A DNA stretch of 13,503 nucleotides from an uncultured Clostridia bacterium. Its GTDB lineage: Bacteria > Bacillota > Clostridia > TANB77 > CAG-508. The translations under genes were made by a program, and so were the position numbers. A model generated the notes under the pieces. That model saw nothing but the letters and a program-made list of their open reading frames with translations, was not told where the DNA came from and did not search any database. Each line of letters begins with the position of its first letter. Position 1 is the first letter of the stretch. Shown here in pieces: positions 6,229 through 13,503 of the stretch. The DNA lies in contig CAKPDW010000039.1 in the NCBI GenBank assembly GCA_934149115.1, positions 1 to 13,503 of the forward strand. Reading direction: 5' to 3'.

Positions 6229-9200
6229 TTTTTTCTTAATTATAATTGTTGCTTCAGTAATCATTATTATCAATATTATGCTTGCAATTATGATATGAGA
6301 ATTTTCACCTGTACTAATTGCAAATATAATTTCTGTTCTTGAAACATTGTCAACTTCATTCATATCTGTGAAACCTGCATTATTACTTAATGAAGCAAAC
6401 TCAATAACATTTTCTTTTGTTCCAAGATTTTTTTCTGCATTTTCCCATTTCAAAACAACGTTATAAGAAACTTCCTCACCTGGATTCAATTCATCAGTCT
6501 CAATAGTAGCAACACTTTCAGAAATATTCCAGTCTGGATTATCTTCTTTTACCATTGTCATTCCATATGGAATTTTTTCCATTACAGATGCTTTTCCTGG
6601 AATTTCTCCATCATTTCTTACTACAACTTTATATATTACCTCAACATCTACTATTGAAATTTCTTTTCTTTCAATTTCTGCTTTTGCAAAGTTGTTATTA
6701 ACATCAATTTCTTTTCCATCAATTTTTATTTTACTTATATTTGAAGATAGATTAAAATTAAATACTTTCTTTTTATAATAATAATTTACTTCAATCTTCT
6801 CTTTTATCATTTTTCCATTTGCATTTTGAGGATACTGTTCTTTAACTATATTATAATTATCAAAACTTTTCTCCTCTGCTTTATAAGCATCACCAATTAA
6901 TCCCTCTAATTCTATTGATTCTGCTAATTTTTCATTTGTATCAATATCAAAATAATTTATAACCACTCCTTCAGAAGCTCTACTGTATTTATATACAACA
7001 TTAATTGGAGTTTTAGTCATAATTCCCTTAGTATTTTCAGGAACTTCTTTTAAGAAATATCCATCAAAGCTTTTACTTTCTGACTCATAACTATCACCTT
7101 CATAACCAGTTAAAGTTACATCATCAGCTAACTTTTTCCCGTCTTCTGATAAATATTGAACTAATACACTTGCCTTATATTTATAGTAATATATAACTTC
7201 AATTGCATCTATTCCCATTGTTCCTTTACTATTTTCAGGAAGTTTTGTTTCATCTAGATCATATCCATCAAAGCTTTTAGCTGAAATCTCATAACTATCT
7301 CCTTCTTTTCCAGAATGTAGGCTGTTTGATAAAATTTCACCTGTTGCTAAGTCTATATGTTTCTCTATGACTCCCTCTGAAACATGGATATAATAATATT
7401 TCAATATAATTTCATTTTCTGTCATTATAACTGTTTTTTCAGCTGGTTCTTCAATTAATATATACTTATCAAAATTTTTTCCTTCAGCAGTAAATGACTC
7501 TCCTACAACTCCATCTTTAACTACCTCTGAAATGACAGTATTACTTATTTTATCCACATATTGCACAGTTACTTTTGTATTTTTTAAATAATAATATGTG
7601 ATTGTAATAGTATCAAATCCAAATTTTCCTGTTGTATCTCCATCAGCAGAATCAAAAGTATAACCTTCAATATTTTTTGTTATAATATTATATTCCTCAT
7701 CAATCTTTCCAGAGATTTTATCTGTAGGAGCGATTTCTTTTCCTGTTGCTTTGTCAATATAACGAACATTAATGCTTGAATATTCTCTTAATTTGTAATA
7801 ATAAATTACATTTGTCACTAGTCCTTCAAATTCACCACTTGCATTCTCAGGTGTAACAGCTAATTCGTATTTATCATCTAACTCGGTTGTAATTGGACTT
7901 GTAGAATATCTTGTTCCTTTTTTACCTGAAATAGTTTCAATACTTGCTCTAGTTCCATCTTTTAAAGGTACTCTAGTTTCAGTTTCTTGTAAATAGTGGT
8001 ATACTTTGACAACTGGCAATCTTTCCTCATAGTAATACACTATTTCTTGCGTACTTTCAGTATATTTTCCTGAACTATTTGTAGGTAAAATATATTCTCC
8101 ATTTGCATCTTTTTGTAATTCATATTTTTCTAAATCAATCTTTGGAGTTGTAGTATAATCATCTCCAACTTTTGATGTATATTCTTCATCTTCTGCAACT
8201 TTTTCAGTAGTTCCTTTTAAATAGTGGTGTACTATCAATTTTGCCATTTTATCATTTTCTACTGTAAATTCTTTTATACCATCATCCGTAAAATCAATAG
8301 TTTCAGCTGTATCTTCTAAGAAATATCCTATTGGTGCTGTGATTTGTCTTAATTCATATTTTCCAAATGGAATTTGAGTTATAGCAATACCATCATAATT
8401 TGTAGCAATTCTAATCTCAAACATTTCTGATGAATCTGCTTCTGCTTTTTCAATTTGTTTTAATTCAAAAACTCCTCCTGTTATACTATTTTTAGTAATA
8501 CTATCTACATTTTTTATAGTTATCTTATTTTGAGTCAATACAAAACTTGCTACTATTGTTTTATCTTCCTGAACATTATCAAAACTTGGTATTGTGACCT
8601 CGCCTTTACTATCAGTTGTAAACTTATACTCCTCATCATTGATTTTTATTCCTATTAATTCATAACCTTCTTTTGGAGTAATTGTTATTTCTTTTTTAGA
8701 GGGATCTCCAAATTTTACTGTTTCATATGCTTCCTCATCTTCTCCTGATATATTTCCACCTTTTGCTCCACAAATTTCTGCTACACTTGTACATATTTTG
8801 AATTCTTTTCTTTCATGTGGTATATTAAGTTTTTGAATCTCTCCATACTCCTCATTTCCTACACCTACAGAAAATTTGTACTCACTATTTGTAATATCAT
8901 ATTTTTCATCTGCAACAATTTCCTTTGCAGTATACATTCCCTCTGGTAAATCTAAAATAATTTTTCCATCAGTATCGGTTGTCACAACATAATACTCGTT
9001 ATTATCAATCAATTCTTTGTTTCCAATGAAATTTCCTTTACTATCAGTTGCAAATTGACTTTCTCCTTCTTCTGAATAAATAACAAATTTTGCTCCAACA
9101 ACAGGGGTCTTTGTTTCTGCATCCTCTGCAGTTATTTCAAAATAAGGACTATCTTCAATAATAACTTTAACAGTATCATCTTGAACTGTATATTCTTGAT

Positions 9201-12200
9201 TTCCATCACTAATAAATTCCAACTTATCATCTGTTTGTTTAACTTTAAATGTCATATCTTTTATTTTTGAATATCCGGATGGTGTACTAATTTCTTTTAA
9301 AACATATTCTCCGTTTTCTTTTTCATCTTTACCTACAATATATTTATATAGATTATTTATTGTTATTTTTCCATTTTCATCAGTTGTATATTCGCCTACC
9401 AATTTTGAATCTTTGTATAATCTGAATTTTGCTCCAGAAATTACTCCATCACTTGAAGTACCATTTAATTCTCTTTTACGTTTTGTAATTTCTAAATTAT
9501 ATGTAGGAATTTTCTCATCTTCTATTTTCAATTCACACACTGGTAAATTGTTTTCAATGCTTACATTTGTTTGTTTTACATTTTCTCCTACAGTTTTTAT
9601 TGTGTAATCATTATCTTCTTGATTTATTTCAAAAGTAATTGGATTTGCTAAATAATATCCTGTTGCTTTTGTTTCTTCTAATTTATATTGCTTTCCAACT
9701 TTAATTTCATTAAAATCAAGTGTTCCTGTATTATCAGTTGTTCCAACTCTTTCATCAGATGTCTCTCCTTCAGCAGAAAGCTTATAACGAACTCCACTTA
9801 GCTCTTTTTCATCATCTTGACTCACTTTTTTTATTCTTAAAATTGCTTTTGGATTATCCTCTAATTGGAATTTTACTAAATATTTATTGTTTGCCTGTTC
9901 TTGTATGTCGTAAAATTTATCATTGCCTAATTCTGCTAAATTTGTGATATTTACTCCATACTCATTTTTATCGTTTGTATAAACATTAAAACGAATTGGT
10001 TTTTCATTTATCTCATAATTCTCTGGTGCCTTGATTTCTAATAGTTCATAATCTTGATGTACATATAAATCATTAAAAATAATTTGTCCATTAGCATCTG
10101 TTGTTCCAGTTTTAATATCGCCTACTGTACTTCCTTGAATTTTATACATTGCACCTGGTAATAATTTTGTTAATGCTGACTGATATTTTGAAATTTGCAA
10201 ATCAAATTTGGCTACTGTTCTAATACCTAATTTTGTTGGCTGAGCCTGCATTTTAAATTTTCCCTCAGCAGTGTTTAAAGTATATTCAATTCCATAGTGA
10301 CTATATGTTATTTTATTATAATTTATATTTTCAGGAATTCTGATTTTATAATAGAAAGTAACTTCCTCTCCAACTGATATTGATTCATCTTTAAAATCAA
10401 TTAAAAACATTTTTATATTATTCCAATTGTTCACATTTTCTGCTAGTTTCCAACCATTTGATTCTTTTTGCAAATCTTTATCAGCTTTCTCGTTTTCAGA
10501 ATAATATATATTTATTTTTCCATTCAAATTTTCTGGAATTTCAATTCCTCCATCTACCATTTCTGTTGTAAATTCAGAATTAAGATTTTCACCATTTAAT
10601 ACATTTGTATTTCCTTCAAATGGTATCACTCCAAGAACTTTGACATCACTTACTAACCTATTATAATTATTTTTCATTTGGATTCCAATTTTCACTGTTT
10701 CATCTGTTTGTTCAACTTCTGCAATCTGAGGTGATACAACTAATGACCCTTTATCATTGTACTCTGTCGCAATTTGATTTGTAAGTAATACTTCTGGTGC
10801 ATTCAAATTTATAAGAACTTGATCTCTGTTAACTTTTTCTGTTTTATCAGAATTTCCATTAACATCATATCTATCAATATCATTATAATAATACACTCCT
10901 CCATTTTCGTTAGATGCCCATAAAACAATTCTATCATATGTTGTTGCAATTCTTGGGTCTGGAGTAATATCTGTGTCTAATGTAATTTTGTATTCTTCTG
11001 GTTCATTATTTTGTGTAATTATTTTTATAAACTTTCCTTCATCATTCTCAAAATATTCATAATTTTTTACCTGCACGTTTGAATTATCAATTGTTACATT
11101 ATTAATATTAGTCATCAAAATTCCGTCAGGTAATTTTAATAAAAATGTTCCATTTTTCCAAGCAATTTGATTTGAATTTTCATCACAGTTTGCAATCACT
11201 TCTATTTTCTCATTTTTTTCAGTTGTTTGTGTTGAAATATTATCATTGCTTATTGTTACATTTGCAATTGAATATGGTGTTTCATATACAGCCTTTCCTG
11301 CTATTTCATCTGAATAATCGCCTAAAATAACTTTCATTTTTGATTCTATATATTGGAAATTATCGAACTGGTCTGCTGTATATTTCTCCATTATTTTTTC
11401 ATTATCAATTTCTTTAATGTTATAAACATACAACCCTTGTCCTTCTTTTGTCGAACTAGTTTCAACTCTTATATGTTTAGCAGGCAATTTATATTTATAA
11501 AAATTCTCCTCTGTATAATTGCTCCAATTTTCTTTGGTAAAAGATGCAAGTAATTCATTTGTTTCATTATCATAAACTTTAATCCATCCATTATCATTTA
11601 AAAACATATCTGCACCTGAAAAAGCAATTCCTATATTACTTACAAGTCCTTCCATTGGAGTTTGAGTTGTATCCTTACATATAAAATTATCTATTACGCT
11701 ATTATCTGCCATAATTAAATTATCATCTGTAGCATTTGTACCTTTTGAAATGTACCATCTTACTGAATAGTTATCACTTACCTCGCCACCTGCACGTTCA
11801 TTATACAAATTTAAAATATTCTTTTTTGAAACAATATAACGATTATTAGGTTTTGTAACATACTTTCCAACAGATGCTGAGATTTTTGTTTCAGAATCCA
11901 TCGATTTTCTAAAAGAATATGTCAATTTTTTGTTGTCAATTTGAGATTTCTCTGGATTAATAAATTCCGAATTAGAATTATTATATCCTTCATAATATGC
12001 TGAAACAGTTACATCTAATTGAATATTGTCTGTATTCATTGTTATATAAGCTTCAAGTGGATACACAACATTTAACGTATATAGATTATTTCTTGTTACG
12101 CCAATTGTAATATTGTTTTGACTATCAAGAGAAGCTTCTTTAATTAATTCAAAATAATTTGTGTTTTCATTATAAGAAAATTTTACATTTTCATCTGAAC

Positions 12201-13065
12201 ATGTTACTTCAATTGGGTTATATCCATTAAGTTTTGGAATATTACCAGTAACACAATTTTTCTTTATTATTAATTCTTTTTTAGTTTCATCTACATTAAT
12301 TGGAATATTCAAATTTATTGTATTATTAACATTATCTATTCTTGAATTCAAATCATAAAAGATTGATGTATTATTGTATAAATCCGTTTTCACAGTTCCA
12401 TACCAATCAACAGTCAAAGAAATTTCTTTTTTTATCTCAACCTCTGAACCATCTGGTTTTACATATATTCCTGTTAAAATTATTTTGTTATCATTTCGAG
12501 ATAAATTTTCCAAATTAGAAGATATCGCATCAGTTTTTGAATCTGAATATGTATAATCACCACTTCTTACCCAACTAGAAAAAACTTTTTTTGTTCCAGC
12601 TGATAAATCATTAAATTCTATTTTTTTTGCATTAGCAGTTATATAATTTTCTTTGAATTGAGCATCTTTTGGAGATGATATTGCCAAATAGAAATTTTTT
12701 CCGTCAACCTCTATTTTCGCATTTTTTAAACTACCTTCATTCTGAACATCTAACTCCATGTATAAAGTATCATCTTTTCCTATCTCTTTACATGTTCCCT
12801 TAAGTTTATCTGCATAACCATCACCATCTAAATCCCTTAGAAAAAACGCACTAAATTTAATATTATCTGTGCCATCTACGCTATCATCACCATCAAGAAA
12901 TTTTTCATAATTCATGGCACGAACCAATTCAGGATTAAATTCTTTAATTACATTTGATTTCTTAAACGAAATAAAACCAATTAGACTTAAAATAATTAGA
13001 AATAAAATCGCACACATTGCAAATAGTTTCTTATTACTCTTTACACTATTTTTTAGATTCTTCAT
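6226..13065 (-). CDS. Giant mosaic surface adhesin (EF-hand-like loop, CnaB/SpaA, MucBP and DUF11 domains)
   Basis: 2279 residues from ATG 13065, preceded 6 bases away by GAGGG; stop TAA at 6228-6226. A Lys-rich N-terminus and membrane segment (~14-34) show no clear cleavage site. At ~78-88 there is an EF-hand/dockerin-like loop, DLDGDGYADKL. Residues ~90-950 are a long beta-rich stalk of no family I can name. Five CnaB/SpaA-like domains lie at ~953-1045, 1075-1160, 1188-1290, 1308-1410 and 1514-1595. A divergent repeat domain (~1425-1510, Cys-containing, VKFGDPSKKEITITPKEGYE) sits before the fifth. Seven MucBP-like repeats at ~1607-2097 each end in a YYY-type strand. A DUF11-like domain (~2099-2230), AISTGENSH, a membrane helix (~2251-2272) and a KKK tail close the protein. 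Likely role: cell-surface adhesin binding mucin or matrix glycans, inferred from MucBP and CnaB families. Between CnaB domains the Lys/Glu isopeptide residues vary. Confidence 0.95.
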   Translation of the reverse strand: MKNLKNSVKSNKKLFAMCAILFLIILSLIGFISFKKSNVIKEFNPELVRAMNYEKFLDGDDSVDGTDNIKFSAFFLRDLDGDGYADKLKGTCKEIGKDDTLYMELDVQNEGSLKNAKIEVDGKNFYLAISSPKDAQFKENYITANAKKIEFNDLSAGTKKVFSSWVRSGDYTYSDSKTDAISSNLENLSRNDNKIILTGIYVKPDGSEVEIKKEISLTVDWYGTVKTDLYNNTSIFYDLNSRIDNVNNTINLNIPINVDETKKELIIKKNCVTGNIPKLNGYNPIEVTCSDENVKFSYNENTNYFELIKEASLDSQNNITIGVTRNNLYTLNVVYPLEAYITMNTDNIQLDVTVSAYYEGYNNSNSEFINPEKSQIDNKKLTYSFRKSMDSETKISASVGKYVTKPNNRYIVSKKNILNLYNERAGGEVSDNYSVRWYISKGTNATDDNLIMADNSVIDNFICKDTTQTPMEGLVSNIGIAFSGADMFLNDNGWIKVYDNETNELLASFTKENWSNYTEENFYKYKLPAKHIRVETSSTKEGQGLYVYNIKEIDNEKIMEKYTADQFDNFQYIESKMKVILGDYSDEIAGKAVYETPYSIANVTISNDNISTQTTEKNEKIEVIANCDENSNQIAWKNGTFLLKLPDGILMTNINNVTIDNSNVQVKNYEYFENDEGKFIKIITQNNEPEEYKITLDTDITPDPRIATTYDRIVLWASNENGGVYYYNDIDRYDVNGNSDKTEKVNRDQVLINLNAPEVLLTNQIATEYNDKGSLVVSPQIAEVEQTDETVKIGIQMKNNYNRLVSDVKVLGVIPFEGNTNVLNGENLNSEFTTEMVDGGIEIPENLNGKINIYYSENEKADKDLQKESNGWKLAENVNNWNNIKMFLIDFKDESISVGEEVTFYYKIRIPENINYNKITYSHYGIEYTLNTAEGKFKMQAQPTKLGIRTVAKFDLQISKYQSALTKLLPGAMYKIQGSTVGDIKTGTTDANGQIIFNDLYVHQDYELLEIKAPENYEINEKPIRFNVYTNDKNEYGVNITNLAELGNDKFYDIQEQANNKYLVKFQLEDNPKAILRIKKVSQDDEKELSGVRYKLSAEGETSDERVGTTDNTGTLDFNEIKVGKQYKLEETKATGYYLANPITFEINQEDNDYTIKTVGENVKQTNVSIENNLPVCELKIEDEKIPTYNLEITKRKRELNGTSSDGVISGAKFRLYKDSKLVGEYTTDENGKITINNLYKYIVGKDEKENGEYVLKEISTPSGYSKIKDMTFKVKQTDDKLEFISDGNQEYTVQDDTVKVIIEDSPYFEITAEDAETKTPVVGAKFVIYSEEGESQFATDSKGNFIGNKELIDNNEYYVVTTDTDGKIILDLPEGMYTAKEIVADEKYDITNSEYKFSVGVGNEEYGEIQKLNIPHERKEFKICTSVAEICGAKGGNISGEDEEAYETVKFGDPSKKEITITPKEGYELIGIKINDEEYKFTTDSKGEVTIPSFDNVQEDKTIVASFVLTQNKITIKNVDSITKNSITGGVFELKQIEKAEADSSEMFEIRIATNYDGIAITQIPFGKYELRQITAPIGYFLEDTAETIDFTDDGIKEFTVENDKMAKLIVHHYLKGTTEKVAEDEEYTSKVGDDYTTTPKIDLEKYELQKDANGEYILPTNSSGKYTESTQEIVYYYEERLPVVKVYHYLQETETRVPLKDGTRASIETISGKKGTRYSTSPITTELDDKYELAVTPENASGEFEGLVTNVIYYYKLREYSSINVRYIDKATGKEIAPTDKISGKIDEEYNIITKNIEGYTFDSADGDTTGKFGFDTITITYYYLKNTKVTVQYVDKISNTVISEVVKDGVVGESFTAEGKNFDKYILIEEPAEKTVIMTENEIILKYYYIHVSEGVIEKHIDLATGEILSNSLHSGKEGDSYEISAKSFDGYDLDETKLPENSKGTMGIDAIEVIYYYKYKASVLVQYLSEDGKKLADDVTLTGYEGDSYESESKSFDGYFLKEVPENTKGIMTKTPINVVYKYSRASEGVVINYFDIDTNEKLAESIELEGLIGDAYKAEEKSFDNYNIVKEQYPQNANGKMIKEKIEVNYYYKKKVFNFNLSSNISKIKIDGKEIDVNNNFAKAEIERKEISIVDVEVIYKVVVRNDGEIPGKASVMEKIPYGMTMVKEDNPDWNISESVATIETDELNPGEEVSYNVVLKWENAEKNLGTKENVIEFASLSNNAGFTDMNEVDNVSRTEIIFAISTGENSHIIIASIILIIMITEATIIIKKK

Positions 13066-13071
13066 ACTCAA

Positions 13072-13076
13072 CCCTC
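13072..13076 (-). promoter_or_regulatory. Ribosome binding site that fixes the start of the 2279-residue adhesin
   Basis: GAGGG on the minus strand lies 6 bases before ATG 13065-13063. An in-frame TTG at 13071-13069 would add two residues, but it directly abuts this Shine-Dalgarno sequence, leaving no spacing. The ATG is therefore the start chosen here. Confidence 0.8.
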
Positions 13077-13101
13077 ATTATCTTTTTGTATTTAACATTA
13101 A

Positions 13102-13127
13102 TTTATAATATAACTAATAATAGTCAA
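13102..13127 (-). promoter_or_regulatory. Candidate promoter of the 2279-residue adhesin gene
   Basis: The minus strand carries TTGACT (13127-13122) as a good -35 match. A TATAAA (13107-13102) follows at 14 bases, which is short; TAAATT two bases further on would give 16. The box lies about 40 bases before the start codon. The -35 is convincing, but the exact -10 is uncertain because the whole region is AT-rich. Confidence 0.45.
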
Positions 13128-13148
13128 GTGTTATAATTCTATATATTG

Positions 13149-13169
13149 GCACACATAATTCATATGTGC
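13149..13169. repeat. Imperfect inverted repeat just upstream of the candidate promoter
   Basis: GCACACAT / ATATGTGC arms around a 5-base AATTC centre give seven pairs and one C-A mismatch. It ends about 22 bases upstream of the candidate -35 of the adhesin gene, a position that would suit a regulator-binding site. No T-tract follows on either strand, so it is unlikely to be a terminator. Its role is unknown. Confidence 0.35.
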
Positions 13170-13294
13170 TTACGCATGCACGTAATTCATCAAACAGAAA
13201 ACAAATAAATAATATTTTTATAACAATATTATTACAAAATAAGGAATTTGTTGAGGACACACAAATTATCACTTTTCTAAATTGAACCAATGAT

Positions 13295-13320
13295 TGTCAT
13301 TTGGACGTTCTTTTTAACAA
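13295..13320 (+). repeat. GGACGTT-core dispersed repeat, right copy
   Basis: This 26-base stretch begins TGTCA, has a central GGACGTT and ends ACAA. It matches the reverse complement of 6161-6186 at 18 of 26 positions by hand alignment, including the whole core. The TGTCA...GGACGTT pattern recalls REP-like dispersed elements of Firmicute genomes, but that link is from memory and was not tested here. Confidence 0.4.
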
Positions 13321-13351
13321 ACATTAAATTTTAGATTCTACATTTATCGTA

Positions 13352-13376
13352 ATGGAGCACACTGTGCTCCTCTACA
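13352..13376. repeat. 25-base direct repeat with perfect palindrome, right copy
   Basis: The core GGAGCACA-C-TGTGCTCC (13354-13370) has 8-base perfect arms around one base. It is flanked by AT on the left and TCTACA on the right. The full 25 bases are identical, and in the same orientation, to 6127-6151. G+C content is far above the surroundings. It could be a site-specific protein target, a dispersed repeat, or a stem without a strong U-tract. Confidence 0.8.
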
Positions 13377-13466
13377 AATTTTTAGTGATAGTTTAGGGTT
13401 AATGCTTTTACAGTTAGGTTTTCATGTCATCAGGTTGGAAAAAATTAAATTTTGGATAATTATTTT

Positions 13467-13488
13467 TCTAATTGATTTTGATTAGAAT
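13467..13488. repeat. Small inverted repeat near the right edge
   Basis: TTCTAAT and ATTAGAA arms are separated by 8 bases (TGATTTTG). The stem is all A-T rich apart from one G-C pair, so it is weak as a terminator. It may be a chance feature in AT-rich sequence or an operator of a gene outside the window. Confidence 0.25.
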
Positions 13489-13503
13489 GTTTATATTACA
13501 AGG

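Larger units (their letters stand above)
13066..13503. other. Gene-free upstream region
   Basis: About 440 bases with no credible coding sequence: all three minus-strand frames entering from the right edge hit a stop within a few dozen bases, and plus-strand frames are short. It holds the promoter and ribosome binding site of the adhesin gene, an imperfect hairpin at 13149-13169, a GGACGTT-core repeat at 13295-13320, a palindrome-bearing 25-base repeat at 13352-13376, and a 7-base-arm inverted repeat at 13467-13488 (TTCTAAT, 8-base spacer, ATTAGAA). I see no RNA gene or riboswitch. Confidence 0.7.

Noticed and set aside
12800..12850. Dockerin domain (cellulosome component)
   Set aside because: Only one calcium-loop-like motif is present, without the duplicated dockerin segment, and it lies next to an N-terminal membrane segment of an adhesin.
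13069..13071. TTG as start codon of the 2279-residue adhesin
   Set aside because: The Shine-Dalgarno GAGGG directly abuts the TTG; the ATG six bases further has proper spacing.
9413..13108. Short plus-strand open frames opposite the 2279-residue gene and its start
   Set aside because: All are 60-75 codons, low in complexity, antisense to a well-supported gene and without start signals.
13381..13503. 3' end of an upstream minus-strand gene entering from the right edge
   Set aside because: All three minus-strand frames hit stops within a few dozen bases, and nothing there resembles a conserved protein end.

Overview
The window is very AT-rich (roughly 30% GC by eye). Almost all of it is coding sequence for two giant cell-surface proteins on the minus strand. 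Domain content (SpaA/CnaB-type, MucBP and DUF11 repeats, an N-terminal thioester domain), GAGG-type ribosome binding sites, sigma-A-like promoters and the base composition point to a low-GC Firmicute, most likely a gut-associated member of the Clostridia. This is an inference; no phylogenetic marker gene is present.

Layout in minus-strand transcription order. (i) 13503 to 13066 is about 440 bases without a recognisable gene. It holds a 25-base direct repeat with a palindrome, a repeat with a GGACGTT core, a small hairpin, a candidate promoter and the ribosome binding site of the next gene. (ii) 13065 to 6226 is a complete gene for a mosaic adhesin of 2279 residues: N-terminal membrane segment, EF-hand-like loop, long uncharacterised beta-rich stalk, five CnaB/SpaA-like domains, seven MucBP-like repeats, a DUF11-like domain and a C-terminal membrane helix. 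(iii) 6225 to 5880 is a repeat-rich intergenic region with a second copy of the 25-base repeat, a second GGACGTT element in inverted orientation, two copies of a ~40-base repeat, a strong terminator-like hairpin and a good promoter. (iv) 5879 to 1 is a second adhesin gene that runs off the left edge after 1959 codons. It has a signal peptide, a thioester-type domain with candidate Cys86 and Gln188, seven DUF11-like domains (three forming an almost identical 663-base tandem repeat), and the start of a C-terminal membrane anchor.

The two proteins share a related C-terminal module: a DUF11-like domain, then (A/S)ISTG, then a hydrophobic segment. Neither has a canonical LPXTG motif in what is visible. 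Together they look like a surface adhesion locus in which one protein may bind covalently through its thioester and the other through mucin- or matrix-binding repeats. Terminator and promoter placement suggest separate transcripts. The most interesting signals are the recent internal 663-base expansion, the thioester domain on a DUF11 stalk, the matching repeats that bracket the 6.8 kb gene, and the loss of isopeptide residues in two of its five CnaB-like domains. I see no RNA gene, CRISPR array, transposase or enzyme gene.
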